A program made the position numbers and the translations under genes. Below are positions 7,398 to 14,976 of a stretch of 19,733 bases of DNA, in pieces; the stretch's first letter is position 1; the number at the start of each line of letters is the position of its first letter. The notes beneath the pieces were generated by a model. The model was not told the origin of the DNA. It was given only the letters and a program-made list of their open reading frames with translations, and ran no database searches. This DNA comes from DATJZH01 sp035499215 (lineage in GTDB: Bacteria > Actinomycetota > Actinomycetes > Streptosporangiales > Streptosporangiaceae), in contig DATJZH010000068.1 in assembly GCA_035499215.1 (NCBI GenBank), forward strand, positions 1 to 19,733, written 5' to 3'.

Positions 7398-8555
7398 TTG
7401 AGCACCAAGGACTTCCTCGAGAAGGACTACTACAAGGTTCTCGCCGTCTCCAAGGACGCGAGTTCTGACGACATCAAGAAGTCGTACCGCAAGCTGGCTC
7501 GCAAGTACCATCCGGATGCGAATAAGGGCGACTCGGCCTCGGAAGAGCGCTTCAAGGAGATCTCTGAGGCGTACAACGTGCTGTCCGATGAGAAGCGGCG
7601 CAAGGAGTATGACGAGGCCCGCTCGCTGTTCGGCGGGGGCGCGCGCATGCCGGGGTCGGCCAGCGGCGGATATGGCTTCGACCTCGGCGATCTCTTCGGC
7701 GGGGCCGGCAGCAGCGGCGGCACTGCCGGGGGCCGGCTCGGCGACCTGCTGGGCGGCGTCTTCGGGAGCCGTACCCACACGCAGCAGCGTCCCCGCCGCG
7801 GCGCCGATGTGGAGACTGAGGCATCGCTGAATTTCGGTGATGCGATTGACGGCACCACCGTGTCGCTGCGGCTGGCCGGGGAGGCGCCGTGCCAGGCGTG
7901 CCGGGGCACCGGCGCGAAGGCGGGCACCGTCCCGAGGGTGTGCCCATCCTGCGAGGGCACCGGCCAGGCAAGCAGAAACCTCGGCAATTTCGCGTTCTCC
8001 GAGCCCTGCCGGGAATGCCGGGGCCGGGGCCTGGTCGTCGACGACCCCTGTCCTGTCTGCTCTGGCAGCGGCCGGGCGATGAGCACCCGCACCATCCAGG
8101 CGCGCATCCCGGCCGGAGTCGCCGACGGGCAGCGGATCAAGCTCAAGGGAAAGGGCGCGCCCGGCGAGCGCGGCGGGCCGGCCGGCGACCTGTACGTGCG
8201 CGTGCACGTGTCGCCGCATCCAGTGTTCGGCAGGTCAGGGCACAACCTGACGGTGACAGTCCCGGTCACCTTCCCTGAGGCGGCACTCGGCGCTGAGGTC
8301 AAGGTGCCGTCGCATCGCGGCATGCCGGTGAGCGTCCGCATCCCCGCTGGCACGCCGAACGGCCGGACCTTCCGTGTCCGCGGCAAGGGGGTTCGTCGGT
8401 CCGACGGCACCTACGGCGACCTGCTGGTCACCGTGAATGTCCAGGTGCCCAGGGACGTCAACGGCCGGGCGCGCGAAGCCCTCGAGACCTTCCGCGAGGC
8501 AACAGCCGGGCCTGACCCGCGGGACGAGCTGCTGCGGAAGGCCAAGGCGAGCTGA
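7398..8555 (+). CDS. dnaJ: DnaJ (Hsp40) co-chaperone
   Basis: This 385-residue protein starts at TTG 7398, 21 bp after grpE, with GAAGAGG ending 4 bp upstream. The first residues (STKDFLEKDYYKVL) match the N-terminus of actinobacterial DnaJ1, which supports the rare start. The J-domain spans about 10-75 with the HPD motif at 38-40, which stimulates DnaK ATPase. A G/F-rich linker follows (about 79-128). The zinc-binding region has four CxxCxGxG-type repeats (C165/C168, C182/C185, C204/C207, C218/C221), and the C-terminal substrate-binding domains run from about 228 to 355. It delivers unfolded clients to DnaK. It is the third gene of the HspR-controlled operon. Confidence 0.98.
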   Translation: MSTKDFLEKDYYKVLAVSKDASSDDIKKSYRKLARKYHPDANKGDSASEERFKEISEAYNVLSDEKRRKEYDEARSLFGGGARMPGSASGGYGFDLGDLFGGAGSSGGTAGGRLGDLLGGVFGSRTHTQQRPRRGADVETEASLNFGDAIDGTTVSLRLAGEAPCQACRGTGAKAGTVPRVCPSCEGTGQASRNLGNFAFSEPCRECRGRGLVVDDPCPVCSGSGRAMSTRTIQARIPAGVADGQRIKLKGKGAPGERGGPAGDLYVRVHVSPHPVFGRSGHNLTVTVPVTFPEAALGAEVKVPSHRGMPVSVRIPAGTPNGRTFRVRGKGVRRSDGTYGDLLVTVNVQVPRDVNGRAREALETFREATAGPDPRDELLRKAKAS

Positions 8556-8593
8556 CTGTGGCAGGGAACGGGTAGCAAGCGAGAGGAGATGAC

Positions 8594-9121
8594 ATGACCA
8601 GTGAGTTTGAGCTTTCGGACGACACCCCGGTGTACGTGATCTCCGTTGCTGCCCAGCTATCCGGACTGCACCCGCAGACGCTGCGGGCATATGACCGGCT
8701 CGGTCTCGTCTCGCCCGGCAGGGCCGCTGGCCGCGGCCGCCGTTACTCGCTGCGCGACATCCTGATCCTGCGGGAAGTACAGCGGCTGTCCCAGGAAGAG
8801 GGCATCAACCTGTCCGGGATCAAGCGGATTCTCGCGCTGGAGAGCGCTGACCAGCGCAGCCGCCTGCTGCTGGCCGAAATGCATGCCGAGATCAGCCAGT
8901 TGCGAGCCGAGCTTGAATCCACCCGAGCGGTGGCGGCCAGGCTCGCGAGGCTGCTCAGGCGCCGCGGCGACGGCGCGGCCCTGGTGCCCGTACGAAGCTC
9001 CGGCGCCGCGGCCGGCGGCCTGCCGCCCGCCGCGATCAGCCCGGCCGAGTCAGCCGGGCCTGCGGGCGCCGCCAGCCGGGCGGGTCCCGGCGAGGTCTCG
9101 GCGGCGACCGATTCGGACTGA
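8594..9121 (+). CDS. hspR: HspR, MerR-family heat-shock repressor
   Basis: This is a 175-residue protein. ATG 8594 has GAGGAG 5 bp upstream and lies 38 bp after dnaJ. The MerR-type winged helix-turn-helix spans about 12-80 (VYVISVAAQLSGLHPQTLR, YDRLGLVSPGR, GRRYSLRDI), followed by a predicted coiled coil to about 125 (LLLAEMHAEISQLRAELES). The last ~50 residues are a G/A/P-rich tail that makes it somewhat longer than known HspR proteins. HspR represses dnaK operons by binding HAIR sites, and DnaK acts as co-repressor in Streptomyces. The two HAIR sites before dnaK make autoregulation of this operon very likely. Confidence 0.96.
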   Translation: MTSEFELSDDTPVYVISVAAQLSGLHPQTLRAYDRLGLVSPGRAAGRGRRYSLRDILILREVQRLSQEEGINLSGIKRILALESADQRSRLLLAEMHAEISQLRAELESTRAVAARLARLLRRRGDGAALVPVRSSGAAAGGLPPAAISPAESAGPAGAASRAGPGEVSAATDSD

Positions 9122-9192
9122 GCCCCCGCTGCCCGCTGGCAGAAGCCCTGCCCGGCCAGTCGGCGGGAGATACCCGGGCGCGGCGCGAATGA

Positions 9193-9235
9193 CCGGGCAA
9201 AGCCCGGACAACTGAGAACAGCGCGAGACAACTGA
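9193..9235 (+). promoter_or_regulatory. hspR-clpB spacer: short hairpin and phased direct repeats
   Basis: The 133-bp gap before clpB holds a perfect 6-bp stem with a 3-nt loop, CCGGGC-aaa-GCCCGG (9193-9207). Overlapping its end begins GACAACTGA (9207-9215), repeated at 9227-9235, exactly 20 bp apart, which places both copies on one face of the helix. No HAIR is present. The repeats could be a regulator site for clpB, or chance. No clear promoter is seen. Confidence 0.4.
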
Positions 9236-9254
9236 AGCAAGGGAATCCACTAAC

Positions 9255-11924
9255 TTGACTGACAAGCTGACCCGAAAGAGCCACGAGGCTCTGTCCGACG
9301 CGGTCAAGCGGGCCGCTGCGGCAGGCAATCCGGCTGTCGACGGGCTGCATCTGCTGGCCGCCCTGATCGAGCAGGACGGCGGGACTGCGGCGCCGCTGCT
9401 GCGCGCGGTCGGCGCCGATCCCGGTGCCGTGCTGAAGAACGCCGATGAGCAGCTAGCCCGGCTGCCAAGGGCGGCCGGCGCAACGGTCGGCGCGCCGGAG
9501 ACCTCGCGCCCGCTGCTCGCCGCGCTGGCCAATGCCGATAAGCGCGCCAAGGAGATGTCGGACGAGTACGTGTCCACCGAGCATCTGCTCGTGGGCCTCG
9601 CGGCCGACGGCGGGCAGGCTGCCACCGTGCTGCGCGAGGCAGGCGCGGGACCAGATCAGCTGCTGAGCGCCTTCGAGCACGTCCGCGGCCGGAGCCGGGT
9701 CACGTCCCCGGACCCGGAAGGCACATATCAGGCCCTGGAGAAATACGGCATCGACCTGACCCGCAGTGCCCGCGAGGGCAAGCTCGACCCGGTCATAGGC
9801 CGGGACGCGGAAATCCGCCGGGTGATCCAGGTCCTCTCCCGCCGCACCAAGAATAACCCCGTGCTGATCGGCGATCCCGGCGTCGGGAAGACTGCGGTCG
9901 TCGAAGGCCTGGCGCAGCGGATCGTAGCCGGAGATGTCCCTGAATCACTGCGCGGCAAGCGCGTCGTGGCGCTGGATCTGGGCGCGATGGTGGCGGGCGC
10001 CAAGTACCGGGGCGAATTCGAGGAGCGCCTCAAGGCGGTGCTTGGCGAGATCAAGCAGAGCGAGGGCCAGATCATCACGTTCATCGACGAGCTGCACACC
10101 GTGGTCGGGGCCGGTGCCGCAGAGGGCGCCATGGACGCGGGCAACATGCTCAAGCCCATGCTTGCCAGGGGCGAGCTGCGCATGGTGGGCGCGACCACCC
10201 TGGATGAGTACCGCGAGCGGATCGAGAAGGACCCGGCGCTGGAACGCCGGTTCCAGCAGGTCTTCATCGGCGAGCCGTCTGTCGAGGACACCATCGCGAT
10301 CCTGCGCGGGCTCAAGGGCCGCTACGAGGCTCATCACCAGGTGCAGATCTCCGATGCGGCGCTGGTGGCCGCCGCCTCATTGGCCGACCGGTATATCACC
10401 GCACGGTTCTTGCCCGACAAGGCGATCGACCTGGTGGACGAGGCAGCATCACGGCTGCGCATGGAGATTGACTCGCGCCCGGTCGAGATCGACGAGCTGC
10501 AGCGGTCCGTCGACCGGATGAAGATGGAGGAGCTGGCACTCGCGCGGGAGGCCGATGCGGCAAGCCGGGAGCGCCTTGACCGGCTCCGGGCTGACCTGGC
10601 CGACCGGCAGGAGCAGCTGACGGCACTGGTTGCGCGCTGGGACAAGGAAAAGGCAAGCCTGAACAAGGTCGGCGAGCTGAAGAAGGAGCTTGACGACCTC
10701 AGGGGCCAGGCGGAGCGGGCCCAGCGGGACGCGGACTTTGAGGCGGCATCCCGGCTGATGTACGGGGAGATCCCCGCACTGGAGCGCGCGATCGAGGCGG
10801 CGGCAGCGAGTGACGGCACCGCGCGAGCCGCCGGCGAGGCGGGCGCAGCGGCTCAGGTCTGCGGCGGCAGGCCCATGGTGAAGGAGGAGGTGGGTCCCGA
10901 CGATGTCGCGGACGTGGTCTCCGCGTGGACCGGCATCCCCGCGGGGCGGCTGCTCGAGGGCGAGACGGGCAAGCTGCTCCGGATGGAATCCGAACTCGGC
11001 CAGCGCCTGGTCGGGCAGTCGAGGGCAGTCCAGGCGGTGTCGGACGCGGTGCGCCGGTCGCGCGCAGGCATCGCCGACCCGGACCGGCCGTCGGGATCAT
11101 TTCTGTTCCTCGGGCCGACCGGTGTCGGCAAGACCGAGCTGGCCAAGGCACTCGCGGAGTTCCTGTTCGACGACGAGCGGGCGATGGTCCGCATCGACAT
11201 GAGCGAGTACTCCGAGCGGCACTCCGTTGCCCGGCTGGTCGGTGCTCCCCCCGGCTATATCGGGTACGAGGAGGGCGGTCAGCTTACCGAGGTGGTCCGC
11301 CGCCGGCCGTACTGCGTCGTCCTGCTCGACGAGGTGGAGAAGGCGCATCCGGAAGTCTTCGACATCTTGCTGCAGGTCCTCGATGACGGGCGGCTGACCG
11401 ACGGCCAGGGCCGTACCGTCGACTTCCGGAACACCATCCTGATCCTCACATCCAACCTGGGTTCCCAGTTCATCGCCGATCCGAATCTGGACGAGGCCGC
11501 CAAGCGGGAGGCCGTCATGGCCCTCGTGCGGAACACCTTCAAGCCCGAGTTCCTCAACCGGCTTGATGACGTAATCCTGTTCGACGGGCTCAGCACCGAG
11601 GAACTCACCCGGATCGTCGATCTGCAGGTCGCCCGGCTGGCCCGGCGGCTGACCGACCGCCGGCTGACGCTCCAGGTCAGCCCGCCCGGCCGGGAATGGC
11701 TGGCACTGACCGGATTCGACCCGGTGTACGGCGCGCGACCGCTGCGCAGGCTCATTCAGTCCGCGATCGGCGATCAGCTAGCCCGCGGCCTGCTGTCCGG
11801 CGAGATCAGCGAGGGCGATGACGTGCTAGTCGACCTCGACGAGGCAGCGGACGCACTGACGGTACGCACAGCCGGCGGCCAGCCCGGCGGCCAGCATCAG
11901 GTTTCGTCCAGCATCTCGTCGTAG
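9255..11924 (+). CDS. clpB: ClpB protein disaggregase (Hsp100 AAA+ ATPase)
   Basis: This is an 889-residue protein, slightly longer than usual (about 850-870). TTG 9255 was chosen because it starts the conserved N-domain (MTDKLTRKSHEAL) and AAGGGA lies about 11 bp upstream. The order is: N-domain 1-145; first AAA+ domain with Walker A GDPGVGKT (206-213) and Walker B FIDE (276-279); coiled-coil middle domain about 410-525; second AAA+ domain with GPTGVGKT (620-627) and LLDE (690-693); and C-terminal domain. A G/A-rich insert near 517-540 (ASDGTARAAGEAGAAAQ) and the tail account for the extra length. ClpB pulls proteins out of aggregates together with DnaK/DnaJ/GrpE. It lies directly behind hspR and could be read through from the dnaK operon. 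Its end overlaps the convergent TPR gene by 28 bp. Confidence 0.98.
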   Translation: MTDKLTRKSHEALSDAVKRAAAAGNPAVDGLHLLAALIEQDGGTAAPLLRAVGADPGAVLKNADEQLARLPRAAGATVGAPETSRPLLAALANADKRAKEMSDEYVSTEHLLVGLAADGGQAATVLREAGAGPDQLLSAFEHVRGRSRVTSPDPEGTYQALEKYGIDLTRSAREGKLDPVIGRDAEIRRVIQVLSRRTKNNPVLIGDPGVGKTAVVEGLAQRIVAGDVPESLRGKRVVALDLGAMVAGAKYRGEFEERLKAVLGEIKQSEGQIITFIDELHTVVGAGAAEGAMDAGNMLKPMLARGELRMVGATTLDEYRERIEKDPALERRFQQVFIGEPSVEDTIAILRGLKGRYEAHHQVQISDAALVAAASLADRYITARFLPDKAIDLVDEAASRLRMEIDSRPVEIDELQRSVDRMKMEELALAREADAASRERLDRLRADLADRQEQLTALVARWDKEKASLNKVGELKKELDDLRGQAERAQRDADFEAASRLMYGEIPALERAIEAAAASDGTARAAGEAGAAAQVCGGRPMVKEEVGPDDVADVVSAWTGIPAGRLLEGETGKLLRMESELGQRLVGQSRAVQAVSDAVRRSRAGIADPDRPSGSFLFLGPTGVGKTELAKALAEFLFDDERAMVRIDMSEYSERHSVARLVGAPPGYIGYEEGGQLTEVVRRRPYCVVLLDEVEKAHPEVFDILLQVLDDGRLTDGQGRTVDFRNTILILTSNLGSQFIADPNLDEAAKREAVMALVRNTFKPEFLNRLDDVILFDGLSTEELTRIVDLQVARLARRLTDRRLTLQVSPPGREWLALTGFDPVYGARPLRRLIQSAIGDQLARGLLSGEISEGDDVLVDLDEAADALTVRTAGGQPGGQHQVSSSISS

Positions 11925-12529
11925 CTGTCCTCCGGCAGGCCGAGATCGTTGCGGATGCGATAGCGGAGGGTCAGCAGCAGGCGCAGTTCAGTCTCGTCGT
12001 CGCTGCCCTGTCGGTGCGCGGGCACGGAGGCCAGGCGCCGGTCCGGCCGCGGCTCGCGTCCCGGCGCCGGCGCCCCCTCCCGCTCGGCGTACCGCAGGCA
12101 CAGCTCGACTCCGGCGGTCGCCCATTCCAGCGCGCCCTGCGGGTCTGCGTACTCCACCAGGAGCTCGGCGATGAGGTCGCATGCCCGCGGATCGGTACGG
12201 CCCTCCGCTTTCAGCGTCGCGATCAGGGCTCGCGCCTCGCCCGGCTCGCCGAGCTGGAAGAGCGCTCTGGCGAGCGGCACCCGCGGATCGACGTAGGCGG
12301 GACCGGCGTCGGCTATCGCCATCCGGAAGCTCTCGGCCGCGGCGGCAGGATCATCGGCGAGCAGCCACTGCTCGCCGGCGCGCAGGAATGCCTCTGCCCG
12401 CGGCATCGAGTCTGTCTCGGTGCCCGTCATCGCGAGCTTCGCCATCCGCTCCGCCGCCGGACGATGATCACCACTGAACGCGGCATCAAATTCGATAGCG
12501 TCGAATTCTTCACGACTGAGCACCGCCAC
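11897..12529 (-). CDS. Tetratricopeptide-repeat-like cytoplasmic protein of unknown function
   Basis: This 210-residue protein lacks a signal peptide or membrane segments. Residues about 44-76, 77-110 and 113-147 form helical hairpins with TPR-like spacing (for example AEAFLRAGEQWLLADDPAAAA, then LARALFQLGEPGEARALI), suggesting a protein-binding scaffold. A short linker rich in P/R (about 152-176) precedes a conserved-looking C-terminal helix with LRYRIRNDLGLPEDSYDE. GTG 12529 has no Shine-Dalgarno but has a TAGCTT box 7 bp upstream, as in leaderless genes; GTG 12523 is an alternative. The stop lies inside the convergent clpB gene (28-bp overlap), so the two transcripts are antisense at their ends. 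A link to ClpB or the NYN gene upstream is possible but only positional. Confidence 0.75.
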   Translation of the reverse strand: MAVLSREEFDAIEFDAAFSGDHRPAAERMAKLAMTGTETDSMPRAEAFLRAGEQWLLADDPAAAAESFRMAIADAGPAYVDPRVPLARALFQLGEPGEARALIATLKAEGRTDPRACDLIAELLVEYADPQGALEWATAGVELCLRYAEREGAPAPGREPRPDRRLASVPAHRQGSDDETELRLLLTLRYRIRNDLGLPEDSYDEMLDET

Positions 12530-12536
12530 GTTACGT

Positions 12537-12542
12537 AAGCTA
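12537..12542 (-). promoter_or_regulatory. Candidate leaderless promoter of the TPR gene
   Basis: On the minus strand TAGCTT (12542-12537) fits TAnnnT and ends 7 bp before GTG 12529, the spacing typical of actinobacterial leaderless transcripts. No Shine-Dalgarno is present. The gap to the NYN gene is only 69 bp, so read-through is also possible. Confidence 0.5.
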
Positions 12543-12598
12543 CCCAGCCGGGGAGTGCCTACAACGCCAACGACGCGGGAGTAACGGCTTTGTGACCC

Positions 12599-13966
12599 CT
12601 ATCGGCGGGTGCGCTCCAGTGCATCCCAGAAACCCCGCCGCAGGGCATGCCGGACCTCATCGTGCAGGAGCGAGTCGATGGGCAGCGCAGAACCCTGCAG
12701 CAGCCTGGCCTCCAGGTCTGAGGGCATCCGCGGCTTGCGGGCCAGCACAGCCTCAAGCCAGAGTGCGGGGGCGTCCGCGGCCACGGCGTCGCCGAAGCCA
12801 TAGCCCTCCGCATGAGCCGCCTGGATGGCCGCGGTCAGGGATATCGAGACCGACGGGCCAGCCGGCGCGTGCGCCGCGGCGGGCCCTGTCCGGGCACCGA
12901 GCCCCTGTGCGGGCACTGGATATCCGTGACCGGGGTAAGCCGGCCTGGCCTCGCCGGGCGGCGCCGGAAGCCGCGACGCGTCGTTCTGCGGCAGGCTGTT
13001 CTGCGGTGGGGCGCTGCGCGGTGCGGCGCCCGGCGGGATGCTGGCAGGCGGCCCGTTATGTGACTGCGCTGGTACCGCGGGCCCGAGCACCTCTGGCGGC
13101 TGGTACAGCCACTGCCCGTTCAGCGCCGGGCTGTCCGCGCGGCCCGCCGGCGCCTCGCCCCGAACCTCGCCGCCCCCGGCCGATGGCCGCTGCGCATTCC
13201 CTCCCGCCGCGGCACCAGGCAGAGCTGGTGCCTGGTCCTGCGGATGACGCTGATCGCCAATGCGGCGGTCCTGGCCACCGCGGTCCGCGTCTGTCCGCCC
13301 CAGACCTTGCGCGCTATGGTCCGGCCGGCCGCCCGGCGGGCCGGGCCGGGAGGGCCCGATTGCCGGCTGCGAGGCAGTGGTGACGCCGGAACCGCCCGTC
13401 TCGCGCGTGCCGTCCAGCTCGCCCTCGGCACTGGCGATCGAGCCGGCGAACGGCCGCAGGTGCGCGGCGGAGACTTCCATGACGTCGTCGCACTCCTGCC
13501 GGAGCGCAGCCGAAATGGCCCGGCCGCCGTCCGCGGCGATGTGCATCAGCAGCACGCGGATCCCCAGGTCCTGAACCTCAGCTACAACCTGGGCAAGATC
13601 CTCCTCAGCGCAGACGATCACCGCGTCGCTGATGGCCGTGTTCCGGGCCAGCGTGGTGAGATCCCGGTGAATACTGGTCTCGACACCTTCCCGCCGGCCC
13701 GGTCGGATCTTTCCCAGCCTCAGCTTGAGTCCCGGCAGGTCAGCAAGCGCGTCATGCTGTGAGGTGCGGTCGCCGCCTGGCGTCGCCTCATACCAGTAGC
13801 ACCGCAGCACAGGCAGGCCGGTGCGGTCGCGGGCCAGGTTCGCGAAAAGCCTGAGCATGCCCGGATAATCCCAGACGACGGATTCCCGCCGGCGGCTACC
13901 GTGGACGGCCATGGCGCCGTCAGCAAGCACATAGCCTGCGTCAACGAACAGCGCGCAACGGTCCAC
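12599..13966 (-). CDS. NYN-domain (PIN-like nuclease fold) protein with long disordered middle
   Basis: This is a 455-residue protein starting at GTG 13966, with AAGGA about 10 bp upstream. The N-terminal domain (1 to about 172) has the NYN pattern: LFVDAGYVLADGA (D9), then EGVETSIHRDL (E96, D102) and IVCAEEDLAQVV (E121, E122, D123), which fits the acidic metal-binding cluster of PIN/NYN nucleases. The last motif reads AEED rather than the common SGDxD. Residues about 185-345 are G/P/A/Q-rich and probably disordered. A helical C-terminal domain (about 350-455) contains SISLTAAIQAAHAEGYGFGDAVAADAP and LLHDEVRHALRRGFWDAL. Family members are predicted RNases, but the RNA target and activity here are unknown. 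It is transcribed divergently from pyrE, with the TPR gene 69 bp downstream. Confidence 0.85.
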   Translation of the reverse strand: MDRCALFVDAGYVLADGAMAVHGSRRRESVVWDYPGMLRLFANLARDRTGLPVLRCYWYEATPGGDRTSQHDALADLPGLKLRLGKIRPGRREGVETSIHRDLTTLARNTAISDAVIVCAEEDLAQVVAEVQDLGIRVLLMHIAADGGRAISAALRQECDDVMEVSAAHLRPFAGSIASAEGELDGTRETGGSGVTTASQPAIGPSRPGPPGGRPDHSAQGLGRTDADRGGQDRRIGDQRHPQDQAPALPGAAAGGNAQRPSAGGGEVRGEAPAGRADSPALNGQWLYQPPEVLGPAVPAQSHNGPPASIPPGAAPRSAPPQNSLPQNDASRLPAPPGEARPAYPGHGYPVPAQGLGARTGPAAAHAPAGPSVSISLTAAIQAAHAEGYGFGDAVAADAPALWLEAVLARKPRMPSDLEARLLQGSALPIDSLLHDEVRHALRRGFWDALERTRR

Positions 13967-13994
13967 GCAAACACCATCCTTTCCTTGACGCGAG

Positions 13995-14026
13995 ACGTTA
14001 CCAGCTCATGCACGTGCCGGCGTGCA
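13995..14026 (-). promoter_or_regulatory. Candidate NYN promoter with adjacent palindrome
   Basis: On the minus strand TAACGT (14000-13995) fits TAnnnT and would give a leader of about 20 nt carrying AAGGA. Directly upstream lies the inverted repeat TGCACG-tgccgg-CGTGCA (14009-14026), placed where an operator could act. The remaining divergent spacer to pyrE (to 14213) holds no supportable gene. Confidence 0.4.
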
Positions 14027-14213
14027 CAATGCTGATCACGGGCGCAGCCGTCAGGCCCGGACTCAGCAGCCCTTTCCGGCATTCCCGCCATAGCCCGTCA
14101 GGCCGGCGCCGCGCTGATCCGCGCAGACGCATGATGATCCGGTGCCCGGGCGGACGTGACATGCTGCGCGCTGCGCAGGACGGGCTGCCGGGCTGCCGGA
14201 ACTGCCGGGAAGG

Positions 14214-14219
14214 TAGGCT
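14214..14219 (+). promoter_or_regulatory. Candidate leaderless promoter of pyrE
   Basis: TAGGCT fits the TAnnnT -10 pattern and ends 8 bp before GTG 14228, so transcription would begin at or next to the start codon. No Shine-Dalgarno lies at normal distance (GGAAGG is 14 bp away). Confidence 0.55.
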
Positions 14220-14227
14220 CGGCTGCC

Positions 14228-14764
14228 GTGTCGGACCGAGGAGATCTGCTAGCCGTAATCCGGGAGAAGGCCATCGTGCACGGTGACGTGGCACTGTCCT
14301 CCGGGCAGCGCGCATCCTGGTACATCGACCTTCGGCGAGTACTGCTGGCGGGCAAAGCCGCCCCGCTGGCCGGCCGGGTGATGCTCGAGGCCACCGCCGA
14401 CATGTCGTTTGACGCCGTCGGCGGCCTGACGCTCGGCGCCGACCCGGTCGCGACCGCGATGATGCACGCGGCCGCGGCTCAGGGCCGCGTGCTGGACGCA
14501 TTCGTGGTCCGGAAGGCCGAGAAGCAGCACGGCCTGCAGCGCAGGATCGAGGGGCCCGAGGTGGCCGGCCGGCGCGTGCTGGCGGTTGAGGACACCTCGA
14601 CGACGGGCAGCTCGGTCCTTACTGCGGTGGATGCGCTGGCCGAGGCCGGCGCCGAGGTGGCGGGCGTCGCGGTCCTGGTGGAGCGCGGAGCCCGGGCCAG
14701 GGTCACCGGGCGGGGCTTGCCTTACCGGGCCGTGTTCGAGCTGGCTGACCTCGGGCTGAGCTGA
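14228..14764 (+). CDS. pyrE: Orotate phosphoribosyltransferase
   Basis: This 178-residue protein catalyses the fifth step of UMP synthesis, orotate plus PRPP to OMP. GTG 14228 was chosen over an upstream ATG (14156) because homologs begin with a short segment before LLAVIREKAIVHGDVALSSG, and because TAGGCT 8 bp upstream suggests a leaderless transcript. Visible features are YIDLRR (32-37), the catalytic loop KAEKQHG with K96, K99 and H101, and the PRPP-binding motif VLAVEDTSTTGSS (117-129). Length is normal for the family. It stands alone on the plus strand, divergent from the NYN gene and convergent with the small membrane protein gene. Confidence 0.95.
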   Translation: MSDRGDLLAVIREKAIVHGDVALSSGQRASWYIDLRRVLLAGKAAPLAGRVMLEATADMSFDAVGGLTLGADPVATAMMHAAAAQGRVLDAFVVRKAEKQHGLQRRIEGPEVAGRRVLAVEDTSTTGSSVLTAVDALAEAGAEVAGVAVLVERGARARVTGRGLPYRAVFELADLGLS

Positions 14765-14818
14765 CGTCCCGGGCTGAGCTAGCTGACGGCACCGAGCTGA
14801 CGGCACCGAGCTGACGGC
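14759..14818 (+). repeat. Short tandem repeat after pyrE
   Basis: The 14-bp unit AGCTGACGGCACCG occurs at 14781-14794 and 14795-14808, then partly at 14809-14818. The core AGCTGACG also covers the pyrE stop codon (14759-14766), giving four copies. It fills the space between the convergent ends of pyrE and the small membrane protein gene. No terminator hairpin is seen there. Confidence 0.8.
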
Positions 14819-14837
14819 GCGCTCGCCGGGCACCCGG

Positions 14838-14963
14838 TCAGCCGCCGACCAGCAGCCGCGTAGCCAGCGCCCCGACCGCCAGCATCACGATGACCAGCGT
14901 GATTACCATCCCAGCAGCCACGTAGCGCCGGCGCCCGGCGGGATCGGCGCCATGTAGTCCCAT
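14838..14963 (-). CDS. Small single-span membrane protein, 41 residues
   Basis: The frame runs from ATG 14963 to TGA 14838 and encodes MGLHGADPAGRRRY followed by one hydrophobic helix (about 15-39, VAAGMVITLVIVMLAVGALA) and a short LLVGG end. The charged RRR before the helix predicts an inside N-terminus. A TAGTGT box (14976-14971) ends 7 bp before ATG, the leaderless pattern. There is no Shine-Dalgarno. The amino-acid makeup (basic patch plus clean transmembrane helix) and promoter placement argue for a real gene, though it is short and has no recognised family. It is divergent from fba, 146 bp away, and convergent with pyrE. Confidence 0.6.
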   Translation of the reverse strand: MGLHGADPAGRRRYVAAGMVITLVIVMLAVGALATRLLVGG

Positions 14964-14970
14964 ATGCTCG

Positions 14971-14976
14971 ACACTA
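14971..14976 (-). promoter_or_regulatory. Candidate leaderless promoter of the small membrane protein gene
   Basis: On the minus strand TAGTGT fits TAnnnT, with 7 bp to the ATG at 14963. No -35 box is obvious. Confidence 0.45.

Noticed and set aside
9253..9274. HAIR operator at the clpB start
   Set aside because: CTTGACT resembles one half-site, but the second half with 7-bp spacing reads TGACCCG, so it is not a HAIR.
12592..13383. 263-residue plus-strand frame antisense to the NYN gene
   Set aside because: P/R/A-rich shadow across the low-complexity region of the NYN gene, no Shine-Dalgarno or family match.
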